Assembly (NCBI RefSeq): GCF_910592395.1 | Contig: NC_088317.1 | Location: forward strand, 930,001-994,000 | Length of the DNA: 64,000 nucleotides | Direction of reading: 5' to 3' | Source: Lineus longissimus | Taxonomy: Eukaryota > Nemertea > Pilidiophora > Heteronemertea > Lineidae | In this document: positions 46,601-58,112 of the stretch, piece by piece | How the letters are laid out: every line of letters begins with the position of its first letter | Position numbering within the stretch: the first letter of the stretch is position 1 | Made by a program: the position numbers and the translations under genes | The notes under the pieces: model-generated | Databases searched by the model: none | The model's input: the letters and a program-made list of their open reading frames with translations, nothing else | Told to the model about the DNA's origin: nothing

Positions 46601-49600
46601 GAATGTTATGAGTGACCCATTGAGAATGTCACAACTTGCCCAGTATCTGACTTGGTTTGTTGACACTGAGTAAATAACCATGTTTACAACTGGATGGTTT
46701 CTGTTCACCTTATCACCCAATCTGGGACATCAAGATTCTAGACTCTGAGCCAAAATGAAATATCGCTGGCAAATGCCAAACAGTCACTGTCACTGTTACT
46801 CGAGGTCACCTACTCCCGATTCCTTTCTCTCCCCGATATTATTTGGGCCAAGGTCTAAATACAAGTGGCCAAGTGATTAGATTAGTTAATTTTGTTAATT
46901 AAATGCATCAGTTGGTCATTTCACTGAACTCAGTCGTTTTGTAACAGTTCAGAATTGCTGTTCAGAACAAACTTTTGTGGCAGGCAGTTGTTGAGCATTG
47001 GGAAATATTGGAACACATCTTGATGGCAGATTTCTAGCAGATACTGTTGTATATCTGGTTTCCATCAGAGGCTGTGGTAGGCCGATTGACCTAGAACAGC
47101 CTCTGTTGTAAACAACCTTGCTGCCTCTCCTTCATATCATACAGCAAAGCATTACATTGTGCTGTGCTGCTTCTCAAGATTGGAGGACTTTTCACCGTTT
47201 TGGACCAAAGGCGATTTCTCAAATTTCAGTTTTCTTGAGGGACTACACTCCTGATCATCATCATATAAGTATCTCTCCTATTTCCATACTGTTGCCTTTC
47301 AAGTTTCAATGCTCCCATCTACACAACTAAAGTGAAAGCCATTTTGCATGTGAAGTCACCATTAGAGCCAGCAGCATCTACATGTTCCTCCTCAAGTCCA
47401 AAGGTTCTGTGGGAGTCTGTAATCTGCAAGTCTCAACCTAATTTGCCAACCTTTCCCTCCAGTATCTCGCACTGTCGTAGTCACCTTCAGCGTTTCAGCA
47501 CCTATGAAGAGTTCAAATCAAAAGAGAGAGTCATTTGGCTGTTTAACTTCAGGTGTCAAAAATGCATCCGCCACCATCTGGTTTCCTGAGAAAAAGTGGT
47601 TCAATATTAATGTTTTCCTGTTGTCTCGTTGCAGCACGAATATGTCCCTAGGGAATGCTGTGTGCACACGATGCCAGGAGGGATTCAGCGCACATGAAAA
47701 GATCGTCAACTCAAATGGTGAGATCTGGCACACGCAGTGCTTTGTGTAAGTATGGATCCCAAAGCAATTCAGAGGGAATCTTGCTTTATTGTCGGGCTTT
47801 AGTTGGGGTTTTGTGTTTCTCTATCATCAAACTGATGTGTCAACAGGAGGGTAGCTGATGCCATGACTGCTGACATCAGATTGGTCTAATGGCCCTGGAT
47901 CATTGGAGGATGGTGTCCGAGTCACCTTCAGTGTTCAGCCAGTCGCATATTACATTCTACTTCTTATACTTTCAGATGTGCTCAGTGCTTTAGACCTTTT
48001 CCTGAAGGAATCTTTTATGAGGTGAGAGCCACATTTATCTCAGTTTCATGAGTCGTAAACATTCATCTTACATTGAGGCGCCTGACATAGCTCCAGAAAC
48101 CAAGTATGAGAAATTATTTCTCAGGAAACAGGATAACATGTAATCTTCTTGTCCTACTGCTTTGGTTGCAATGGTTTATGATGAGAGATTTCTATATTTT
48201 GTCTAGTCTCTATTTGCAATTCATCATGGTTTGACACTTGTGTTGGTTCTTTTCAGTTTGAAGGTCGTAAATACTGTGAGCATGACTTCCACGTCCTGTT
48301 CGCTCCGTGCTGTGGGAAATGCAGTAAGTTGGTTCCCTTCTCTACCTTTGTCCTCAGCAAGAAGTATGGGGCGCATGCTGTAGTTGTGATTGAGTAGAAA
48401 ATGGTTCCAGTGTCAACTGGACTCGGAACTAGTGGTCTATTGTAACATCTTCTGGCACAATTAAACTGAAGCCAACTCTGCCTGTGAACTGTGTGGTATC
48501 TTACAGAATAAAGATGAGAGAGAAAAACCGGCCTTCAAACAGTGTATTTTCAAGATGAAGTCTTCAAAGACTACTGAATTACTTTCCTATTGTTGCTGTG
48601 TTTGGCTTTTGATCAAATTGTATTCTAAGTCTCCGTCTGCTCAAATATAATTTCCTCCCTTCTTCCGCAGGAGAGTTCATTGTTGGGCGTGTGATCAAGG
48701 CGATGAACAACAACTGGCATCCTGATTGCTTTAGATGTGAACTCTGCACGGGACCACTAGCTGATGCGGGATTTGTCAAGAATGCTGGAAGGTTCGTATC
48801 AACCAGGCTATAGGGATTGTGTGGGGGGGGATGTCTCGTCTAAGTGCCAACCATGCTATTATGATAAGGAACTAATCACAATAAGAAACAGAATCATGTT
48901 TATTAGTCCTGTCTGTGGCATCTCTATTAGCATTGTCAAAGCCAGCTTTTATCTGCTGTTATATCCAAGAAAAACCAACCATAGCTAATTAGATAAATGC
49001 CAGATATTGTCTGATGTTTCTTTTATGCAGTTCACACACCTGATGATTAATAAGTTGTTGTCTGACATCAAGGTAATTGACACCACATTCAGAAAGAAGC
49101 TGGCAAGACTACAGTAATTGTGTTAAATAACACCACGTTGAAAAGAAGGCTAATCATAGATCCAGTTTATTGTGTGAAATCTTTATATGAAATGACACTG
49201 CATCATAAGACTCCTGATGATTTCCACAGTGAGAGATATCTTTCATCTCCAGGGTTTTGTGTTGGTGTTAACCCTTGCATGATTCTAAAGCAAGAATCGC
49301 AGTCTCAAGACTCTTTCATATCCAGAGCTTTGTGCGGTTTCCAGACTGAGAAGTGCAGATAACTTTCCATTTTCTGTGTTAAATCCTTCTAATTCTCCAT
49401 CATTCTTCGTGAACTCGTTGAAATCTTCTTCACTTATCGTTGAATCTCCTCCATCAACCAATATCTCTTTCATCCTCAGAGCTTTGTGCCGTGAATGTAA
49501 CGCGAAGGAAAAGGCATCAGGAACAGGGAAATATGTCTGCCACAAATGCCAGTAAGTCGTACTTCTGAGAACGTTTCTTCAAAGGTGTTGGTTAACCTGT

Positions 49601-52600
49601 ATGTATCTTAAAAACAAATATCTATCCTGGAACAATGGTTCATCAGAATCTGCTCATTGAGAGCTTTCCAACAAGAGGCAATGTCTATAATTCCTTTGTT
49701 TGTCAGGACATGGCTATAGAAGGGGACGGTGTCCAGGTAGTGGTGACATCTCTTGTCAAATCAGCTAACTAATGTGATTTCTCCGCTTTCAGCGCAATCA
49801 TTGAAGAAGGCCACTTGAAATTTAAAGGGGAAGTCTACCATCCGTACCACTTCAACTGCACATCTTGTGGGTAAGTGTCCTGCTTGAGGAGGCAATGCAA
49901 GATTTATCATATATCAAGGTACTTTGTACTTCAACTTGTAACGCCACTGATCTGTATCAGAGATGGCTAAAGGTCCACACAGACAGTAAATACCTGAGAA
50001 GAAAGGGATAATCCACTTTCATATCAACTTTAAATATTGTCTTCCAGAATTGAGTTGAATTCGGATGCCCGTGAGAAAAACCTTGAGCTGTACTGCCTGC
50101 GTTGTCACGATAAGATGGGTATACCTATATGTGGTGCGTGTAGGCGTCCAATCGAGGAGAGGGTCGTCCATGCACTTGGTAAAGCCTGGCATGTGGAGGT
50201 AGGTAGCCATATCAAGAGAGCTGGTAACAGAACAATGAAGGGAGCGACTTGACGATTCACTGCCCCAATTCTCAAAAATCGTCCTCAGTCTTAGTCATCG
50301 CATTGTCAGTTGAGTTTCTACATTATCTTTGTTGATCATGTGACATCTCGGTATCTTTCCGTTTCAGCATTTTGTCTGTGCCAAGTGTGAGAAGCCGTTC
50401 CTTGGCCATCGTCACTACGAGAAGAAAGGACTTGCGTATTGTGAAACACATTATCATCAACTCTTTGGCAATATCTGCTTCGTGTGCAACACAGTCATTA
50501 CTGGAGATGGTAAGACGTCTTTCAAACGTTTGTCGAAAACATTAGCACATCTCCAACCAGTGATCAGTTCATGCTCTAAATGAAATTTGAAATCTCAGAG
50601 TCCACTGCAGGTGATCCACTGGTCAATGATCGGTGTGACACATTCTGATGGGGTTCTCTTATTGCGCTGTAGTGTTTGTGATCAGGTCAGATGGTTGTAT
50701 GCTACCTCGTGTCACTCGCTACACAAGCCCCATGTTTATGCTCATCTCCTTACCATTTCAGTGTTCAGCGCCCTGAACAAAGCCTGGTGTGTCAACCACT
50801 TCGCTTGTGCCTTCTGTGACAAGAAGATGAGTCAAAAGTGAGTATTGGGTGACGGAGATTTCACTTTTTCAACTAATTAGATTTGAGCTTATGAATTAGA
50901 GTGTAGCTTGATCACTAACACTTGTAAGACTGAGTGCGTGTAGTTATGATATAGTCACACTTCAGAACCTTTCCTCGGAAGTAGTAGTTATGATATAGTG
51001 ATAGTCACACTTCAGAACCTTTCCTCGAAAATAGCTCTTAGCGCTTTTGGGACCTTAACTGAGTAGCTCTTAGTGCTTCTGGGACTTTTCTTTGAAAGTA
51101 GGTAGGCCCCTATTAGCGGCGAGCGCTTTTGGAAAGTGTTATCATGCTGGTCTCTACAGAAAACTCTCTGGGGTTACAAAGAGCTGTAACAGCACTCATT
51201 TGAACTTGACCACCTGGGAATCCGAGACGTGACTTGGCCAGGAGTGGAACTAACAACCTCTTGGTCATTAGGGCGGTGCTCTTCCAACGCACATCTGCTG
51301 AATTAACAATTTCAAGATGCCTCTTCTCCGCCGTGGAACAAAACTGAAAGTGTTTCATGTCTTCCTTCCTTACTCAACAGATGGCAGCACTTTGATGCCA
51401 GGAAAATTCTCTCACCAGCAAAATGTTCTGGTGTATTTTAGTGGCACCAGGTGGCCACACTGTTGCATTGCTCTGCCTCACCTGTTCATAGGCCCAAGGT
51501 GCTAAAGCAGTGTCCATATTATCCCTAACTAAAAGTACCTACTTAATGGAGTTCAACAAGAGGTCAGATCTTCTTAAAGTGTGAGAAGTCTAGACTGTCC
51601 TTATCATTTCCTGGTTTTAATACAAGGCCACTTTATATCTAAAGTCTGTAAAGTTGAAAACAATATTGCGTGGATAATTGCTGATATCCAGTGAGATATC
51701 GATTGCATTTCTTGGAACAATGGCAATGAAATTCACAGATTGAAATAGAGCCGACTTTCTGATTTAGTTTCCCCAGATCTCCCACAGGAGGTCTTACCTC
51801 AAAACACTGAGGTGATGTACTTGTCTTGTTCATGATGAAACTAAACTGAAGCCATACTGCAGATTCATCTTCCCACAAATTACATAGACTTCAATTCATT
51901 TGCAATGAAGTAGAAAGGAATTTTTTCCTATTTATGTCTAGAAACACAGGTTTTTTGCATCCAGTTAGATGTTGTGTTTGTACATGTACTCGATCATTTG
52001 ATAGATTTAGTTTGGAAACATTTTGTGCATTGTTTCTTTGTGATGCCATTTTCGTTTTGCCATGTGTCTTTTGAAGTTTTATTTGATGAGTAGTTCATAA
52101 CAATTAATTTCCTTCCATGTAATGTATAGAAAGAAAGACTGGTTTGGCTCTGGTGGTGAGATGAAGAGGTTTGTGTCGAGATCATTTATGCATGGTCATC
52201 AGCATCTAGTGCCAATATAATCTAGTGTTTCTTCTAGACGAAGATAGGGCCCAGTCCCCTGCCCCTCGAACCATGCTCCTGGCCAGAACAGGCACTAACC
52301 TGCCCTTTTCTCAGTTACCCTTACCCTTTTCTTTGCTCCTTTCCAAAACCCCCTGCCCTTCCAAATGTCTAGAAGTAACACTAGACACCAGTTCCTCAAA
52401 ATATACTGTAGCGTCCCCTTTAAAAATACAACCAAATCAGTGGTGGTTTGGTACGGGTCGGAAGACTGCATGGTTGTCTCGTGAACAGCCGCCATCTTGC
52501 AACAAAAAAGGTCAACATCCAGGACAGCCATCTGGGGAGGGAAGGCCTGTTCTGATGCCTGGAGATCATGACCATCCTGGATATCAATAATCACTGCATG

Positions 52601-54413
52601 TTATGTGTCAGCTCTTCCAACTGTCACATAAATACATCCTGAATCAAATTGTTCAAGGCATGGTTTCTGACATCAGGCTTGAGATTGTGTACCAGGATAT
52701 CTGATTGTAAAGGTCACGAGATGAACATTGTGGTGTCCCAGACTGGCCTGGTCGTCAGCCCCCACCCTCAGAATACTTGATGACTCATGTCTCCAGGGTG
52801 TTCGGATTCCTTTTACACCAGAGTCTCCTAATAGCCAATGAGAATGTTGTAAAGCCTGGGCCCTCCATTGCGTGCAGCCCCTATGCCTTGACTCAGATAG
52901 GTTACAAGCTTTGCCTGAGTAGTACGGTTGGATGTCTTGCAGGTGCATGGGTGGAGGTCTAGTCTAGGCTTGGGGCTTTCAGAGATGCTTGCAGTTTGTC
53001 TCTTTAATACCTGAAGAGCGCCTCTAGTGGTGAAGAGGCCGAACTATGCCCACTTATGGAGTCAGCCTCTGATGATTTCGACCTCATGCCTGACTCAATG
53101 TTGGAAACATCAAAGTCTGACCCCATAAGTCAGTACCTGTGTTCATAGCTAACCTAAAACTGTTCATGGGGCCTCGATTCAAACCAGGTTCAACATTACA
53201 TGATGAGTTCACACCGGCCAATATACCAGGCACCAGACGAGATGTCCTGAACTTTTTGGGGTCAGTGCTGTCAACTTATTGAACTGGTAGTGGTGTGATG
53301 GTTATGTAACACCCTGCCTGATCTGAAATAATGACCCTAAATATCAGTAGACCAACAGAATTAAGGATGGATCCAGGACTCACTAAAACAGGGGGCACCA
53401 AGTCCTCACTTGTCAGAATTTCTTGGTCAAATTCAAAGAAGTTTACCCCTCACCCTGATTATAACACCTACTAATAGTTTCAAAAGCTTGAAATGTCATG
53501 GTGAATTCCGAAGACTTTTCTGAAGTTAGAGGGGCCCAGCCCAGGATTGCCCTTCCTCTAATCCGCACTGAAGAATTAGTTTTTGTTTAATGGCTGAACT
53601 GCCAGTGAACGATTGAAAGCTTTTAACATGCAAGTTCATTGAACAAGCGCAATTACCTCGTCAAGTGTGACTGTACTAATTATGTAACAGCTGGCAGTCA
53701 TTTATGGCCTGATCTTGATTCAGGTTCAAGGCTGAGTGATGTATTGTCCAACACATGTATGTTCAAGGCTTTTAATGCAAGTGAGCTCTTTATATGACAT
53801 TTGTAAGCCTATAGACTACTCACAAAGGTAGTTGTATACAAATAAATGGCTTATAATGGATTAGTTTGTTTTTAACTTGGTCGTTTGGCCCCCTCCTTTG
53901 AAACACTATTTTTAGCCGAAGTTATAAATTAGTGGCAGAATCAGAATGTTTCTACAGATGAAATACCAGTATACTGTGTACCCTGAAATATCTGTCTGCC
54001 TTTTATTTTGGTGTTCACCGGTAAAAATCGCACAGATGTGTCCACGTGTTCACCGTGTGATTCACATCCATGAACCTATGAAAGCATTTTGATAATTGTC
54101 TGATATTCTGGGTCATTGCTCTCCAAGTATCGAAACTGATGAAAGATTGAATATGAAAGCATTCTTTTACATTCCTGTCAATGTAAACTTGATATGAAGG
54201 GTTGGAAATGTCTTGACCATTGTTGGTTGCCAAAACAGTTCATCATAACTGACAAGCATGATTTAAACTCATCCCGGCCTTCCTTTGTATTGTTTCAGAA
54301 CCAAATTCTATGATTACGACCTGCGACCAGTGTGTAAATTCTGCTATGACAAGTTCCCGTCAGAATTGAAGAAACGATTGAAGAAAGCGTATGAAGAGCA
54401 GCCAAGGAAGTAG
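34581..54413 (+). CDS. LIMS: PINCH (LIMS) LIM-only focal-adhesion adaptor, with alternative first exons
   Basis: Constant exons: 47635-47745, 47976-48021, 48257-48323, 48671-48791, 49480-49551, 49793-49870, 50048-50198, 50368-50509, 50762-50837 and 54299-54413 (TAG). All junctions are GT-AG and phases join, giving about 325 residues plus a variable N-terminus, the length of human PINCH1. Five LIM domains are complete: LIM1 CTRC...HTQCFVCAQC, LIM2 with [23 protein letters not shown]3 CHKCHAII, LIM4 [13 protein letters not shown]...HFVCAKC, LIM5 CFVCNTVI...CAFCDKK, then the basic [15 protein letters not shown] tail. PINCH binds ILK through LIM1 and, with parvin, forms the IPP complex linking integrins to actin. 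The first LIM exon starts with the last base of a codon, so it needs an upstream exon ending in phase 2; seven such ATG-bearing segments lie upstream. Confidence 0.95.
35439..35461 (+). other. PINCH candidate first exon B
   Basis: ATG GCT ..., seven codons (MATILMN), then a gtaagt donor in phase 2. It shares the MAT...MN pattern with exon D. Very short, so chance is possible. Confidence 0.4.
36848..37503 (+). other. PINCH candidate first exon C (long, His/Asp/Gly-rich)
   Basis: ATG followed by 218 open codons to a perfect gtaagt donor in phase 2. It begins [13 protein letters not shown] and then runs as a low-complexity chain with degenerate units such as [18 protein letters not shown] and AMAHEGGA, rich in H, D, G, T, M. 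An open frame this long is unlikely by chance in this AT-rich region. No domain is recognised. If joined to the LIM exons, it would nearly double PINCH. Confidence 0.65.
38129..38407 (+). other. Unassigned 92-codon ORF inside the PINCH 5' region
   Basis: ATG ORF beginning [20 protein letters not shown] with a charged middle ([20 protein letters not shown]). A gtaagg donor-like site follows LSLK, but in phase 0, which would shift the PINCH frame. No family recognised; it could be a remnant of an inserted element or an exon of a nested gene. Confidence 0.3.
39411..39466 (+). other. PINCH candidate first exon D
   Basis: ATG, 18 codons ([18 protein letters not shown]), gtaggt donor in phase 2; joined to 47635 the next codon becomes Gly. 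The start context tcaacgATGG is reasonable. Confidence 0.55.
41992..42056 (+). other. PINCH candidate first exon E
   Basis: ATG, 21 codons ([20 protein letters not shown] plus Q), gtaggt donor in phase 2. Start context accaaaATGG is favourable. An amphipathic helix is likely. Confidence 0.55.
43086..43153 (+). mobile_element. tRNA-Met-like SINE head
   Basis: The stretch gtgtcagccccatgatctgg followed by tcccgggtttcgactcctgg matches the anticodon arm (CAT) and T-arm/B-box of an elongator tRNA-Met, but the acceptor stem does not close. It is best read as a tRNA-derived SINE in the PINCH 5' intron rather than a working tRNA. Confidence 0.55.
44748..44773 (+). other. PINCH candidate first exon F
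   Basis: ATG, eight codons (MVSPGTLA), gtatgt donor in phase 2. This is the weakest member because of its length and a non-ideal donor. Confidence 0.3.
46346..46530 (+). other. PINCH candidate first exon G
   Basis: ATG, 61 codons beginning [21 protein letters not shown], then [14 protein letters not shown], ending at a gtaggt donor in phase 2. It is the candidate nearest to the LIM1 exon and GC-richer than its surroundings, as expected of coding sequence. The basic, Arg-rich start recalls the basic leaders of some vertebrate LIMS isoforms. Confidence 0.65.
49311..49336 (+). repeat. Partial duplicate of the 5' end of PINCH exon 49480-49551
   Basis: ctctttcatatccag followed by agctttgtgcgg closely copies the acceptor and first codons of the true exon (ctctttcatcctcag + agctttgtgccg), 150 bp upstream of it. 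The copy stays open for [12 protein letters not shown] and then lacks a good donor. Confidence 0.6.
50941..51088. repeat. Two short tandem duplications
   Basis: A ~45-bp unit with tagtcacacttcagaacctt occurs twice (50941 and 50985), followed by a ~30-bp unit with gtagctcttag twice (about 51031 and 51061), in a PINCH intron. Confidence 0.8.
51110..51300 (-). mobile_element. tRNA-Ile-like SINE
   Basis: On the minus strand ggaagagcaccgccctaatg and gttgttagttccactcctgg resemble the D-arm, AAT anticodon arm and B-box of a tRNA-Ile. An unrelated body follows to about 51110. Base pairing of the acceptor stem is lost, so it is a SINE rather than a gene. Confidence 0.5.
52130..52168 (+). other. Candidate 39-nt cassette exon inside LIM5 of PINCH
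   Basis: A pyrimidine-rich acceptor (ttccttccatgtaatgtatag) precedes 39 nt encoding [13 protein letters not shown], followed by gtttgt. It is phase 2 on both sides, exactly matching the flanking exons 50762-50837 and 54299-54413. It would insert 13 residues into the second zinc finger of LIM5, just before [12 protein letters not shown]. Vertebrate PINCH, as I recall it, has no such insertion. Confidence 0.5.
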
Positions 54414-54744
54414 TCGTGTAACCACTGACGATGAAAGGGACTGATGTATTCTCATTGAATCTCTTCATAGGCTATTGGACTGTTATATTACATCAAAGCC
54501 TAGTTTCATTCTTCAGAATGATTTGAATGGTTGTAATCAGGAGCTAGTCAAGAGCTACTTGAAGCTCTTTACCCCGAGTCAGAAAAATGAGAGTGGGGGG
54601 TGGAAGTCTTTAAGATTTTGTGAGGGTAAGTTATCTCAAAAGCCAGTACCTTCTCTGGAAGATAGCTATTTCAAAGCTATTTCTTGTTAACCTTTACAGG
54701 AAACTATAACAATCAATGCCATTCTTACATGTTTGGTCATTTAT

Positions 54745-54750
54745 AATAAA
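54745..54750 (+). terminator. Polyadenylation signal, PINCH
   Basis: AATAAA about 330 nt after the stop codon. Another AATAAA-like site occurs near 55105. Confidence 0.5.
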
Positions 54751-57700
54751 ACTAACAAAACAATGTAAAAACTATGAAATAATGTATTCAGCCTTTTCTG
54801 ACAATGTGTATCGAAATTGTTATTGTCTATTTTTTGGACCGTTTGTGTCGGAAATGTTTGCTGTTCTTCTGTGGATTTCCAATTATATCAACAATGTATA
54901 GAATTAGTTAGTACTCGAAGATAGAATATTAAGTGTAGAGTTTTATAAATAGTCTCCTTTAGAGATGATATGTTAGACCTCTCAACTGGGGCCTTGCTGT
55001 ACTTTCTTTTTTCCGAATCTCTGAAAACGGACGTCTTCCAAAAAGTTTTAACATTTTATGGCCTAAACCTAAACAAAAACAAAAAAGTCGGTAATTTCCG
55101 TTGACCTGAATAAATCACTGAGGGTTATTAGCTGTGAATAGCCCGAAATTACATGTTTTCTAATCAGGCAGTGCAAATTATTGGCGCCTAATTGGAGTTA
55201 TTGTTAATGTAATCATGTTATGGTAATCACTTTTAAGTGTTATGATAGCTGAAAGGGTGGGGTTACCACCTTGAGAAGATGGCACCTTTGGAATCACGAC
55301 TTCTGTTTGCTTCTCAGGTCACCACTTTGCTCCAGCAGATGTACCTCATAATTCAAATTGGCTGTCGGCGCAGTTGGTTGTGAGCGGTAGAATCGTCAAA
55401 AGATGACGACATCAACACCAAATAAACCACTGCAGCCTAGTGTAGTTTTGCTGCTACGGCAAGTTTGCCAAAAAACTCCTGGTGGAATTCGTCGTATGAT
55501 CAACCATATTGCCTCTTGTATGTCAAGGTCACCCCACGCCCCTATCCCTACAAGATCTACTATGTTACAAACATCAGTGAGGTTTATGTGTTCCTGTAAG
55601 TCCATGATATGAAACTTATTCAATTATAAACTTGTTTTCCAAAATAAATATTGACATGTAAATGGAAACAGTAAGTTGTTATTTGTTTCTTTATTTGCCC
55701 TGTGCTTCCCCTCATACTTGAGCTGAGTACGTTGTATTAGTCACCAACCTGTTATTGCTATGAAGAAGTTCAACTGACTGTTGAACTTGGCATTAGACAT
55801 GCTATAGCTTGACATGGAGCTAGTCTGGAGTGAGTAAGTGATGAACCATTGATTGCAGAGTAAAATGCAGTTATTGAGGAAGGAGCAAGTCCTAGTTGTG
55901 ATGTGAAGTCTACAAAGAAAAAAGAAACCTTGCCATTTAGACCAGGAGTCCAGGATGTGTGTAACCTTTACACCGGTTTAGACCCTTTGGGACCATGCTG
56001 CTTCCTGAACACCCCCCCCCCCCCCCATGCAGGTTCAAGAATAAGGTTGAAATAAGTGCTTATATTATTTGAACAATAGACACTTAAAAATTCAGTCAAT
56101 GGCCACTTAAACTAGCTTAAGGCTTCTTATTGTGTACTTGTTTGCGATTGGCCTGACTAATTTACTGAAACAATACGGCTACTTGAAAATAAAGTAAATC
56201 ATCACATCAGATATGACATTTCTGTTGCGTTTTGATACTTGACGAACTTATTGACACATCATTAAGTGCTGAGGAACTTTGACAATAGGTTGTCTGAGAA
56301 GAGCCACTTGAAAATATTTTGACCGTTATTTGACATTCATCATAACAGAACGTTCCGTACATTCAAATGTCATATCTCTGAGACTTATGCACAAACCATA
56401 AATTCAAAATTTGGTTCATCTTTAGCCGAACCTTTAGTGTTCCTGCTCTAGGGAAACGGGAGAGGCCCCTGTCAGCGGCTGCGTGGAACTTAATCCGACC
56501 AAACTGGATCCGGCACAGTCTCCCTTTAAATATTCTCGGTGGATCGTCCACCGGTTGTGAAGAGGCGACATTACATGATTGATTGTCAACGGGACCTTAG
56601 AGTAAGAGGGGTCGAGTCAATTGTCTTAACCTTAAATTGTTTTAGTGACCAGATAGGGGACAATCATTTCCCGATTCGATATTCTCAAGCATTGTCTGCT
56701 CGTAAAATACGGCCATGACCTAATACAAGTGATAAAAGATAACTCGTTGGGATATTTTTAAGTCGGGCTGCCGAATTTTGAGTTGGATGGGTGCTCGGTC
56801 ATTTCCTGATTAGATAGGGCGTTTCGCACTCTACAGCTTTCCTGTCGTAAGTCGAGACCAATGATAGCCACTGAGATACTCCGAGCCCAGCCCCCCCCCC
56901 CCCCCCCAAGCTCTAAATAAGCGCGACCGGCGAAGGGTAATTGTGCGCGCTGGTCGGGGGTATGCGCCCTGGTGGTCGCCCGCTCGGACGCGCTGACGTT
57001 ACCATAAAGGAATCACTACGAAAAGGTGCGACTGACCCGCACCGGTTCTGTTCCACATTTGAAGTTGTACAGTATTTTCGAATCTCGCGCCAGCGATTAA
57101 TATGTTAAAAAAGCATTTGCTTCACAAAGAACCTCGGGAGCCAATTACTAGGTCACGTGACAGTTTTATTATTGTCGACCAGTAAACAGGATCCGTTCTA
57201 AAAATAGACTATGGTCCGATATCACAGGTCAGCTGAGGTTTCATCAGCCATGGGAGCAGACGATCCACCTAGCAATCAACAACATTCTTGTATTATATTG
57301 TGATTTAAATGCTCATGGGTCATGTTCTCCAATCGGCTTTACTCCAATTTACATATATTTCTGACGCATATTTCAAATTCAAAGTCACAAAATCATCTTT
57401 ATCAGCCCTCTTCCTGAGCCGCATGCCATGCCCCTTCTTGGAAAATAACTCATGCTAACAGCTTACCAGTGTAACAACCTCGACCTAAGAAGGTATTTCC
57501 TCAACTGTGGTGTACATTGCATAGTACAAATCAGTGAATAAGGAACCTGAACACGAGGTTGCCTATTGAGACCGAACAAAAGATCATCGCCGTCATGTGC
57601 ATTCAGAATGGCACTGGTGTTCTAGCCAATCAGCTGTTAGCCGGATAGCGTGATGGTTCCCCATTGATACGTGGTATTACCCATTAGGGGTGTTAGGTAG

Positions 57701-57893
57701 TCAGGAAAATCGCTTAAGAGAAATAATATGTCTAATAACGGAATATCTTGGTAAAGGTTTTGATTTGAAGTGTTTCTAATGACAGAATAATTATATCTTA
57801 ACCAAAACTATTCGTGATTGCATCCATACCATGCCATACAATTGAATGTTGAGGACTAGGTATTGACACATGGCTAGCTTTCCACCCTATTTC
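54751..57893. other. Intergenic spacer
   Basis: No gene is supported. Two overlapping opposite-strand ORFs lie at 55396-55623. A tRNA A-box-like gtcggcgcagttggttgtga at ~55365 hints at a SINE. Poly(C) tracts lie near 56011 and 56891, and a modestly CpG-rich patch spans 56920-57010. Confidence 0.5.
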
Positions 57894-57900
57894 TATATAA
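57894..57900 (+). promoter_or_regulatory. TATA box of the MID1IP1-like gene
   Basis: TATATAA within ttctatataaactagcc, 213 bp before the proposed start codon, predicts transcription starting near 57925. Confidence 0.6.
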
Positions 57901-58112
57901 ACTAGCCGAGCAAAACAAGTCGGCATGCCTGGAACACGAACAGGTCTTCAACATAATAAAAGCATTTCATGAATCAATTATTTCAGAATTGGTTTTTCTT
58001 GATCGGAGTACGCTTGCACTGAATTGTTTGGGTGCTAAACTCGCCGATTCGAACGCAGACGTTATCATTCTTCGACAGACGACAGGCTGAGAGGTTCGGT
58101 CGTATTTTGCCG

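Noticed and set aside
55396-55623. Fully overlapping ORFs of about 70 codons on both strands
   Set aside because: Mutually exclusive frames, no homology, and a SINE-like A-box just upstream suggests repeat origin.
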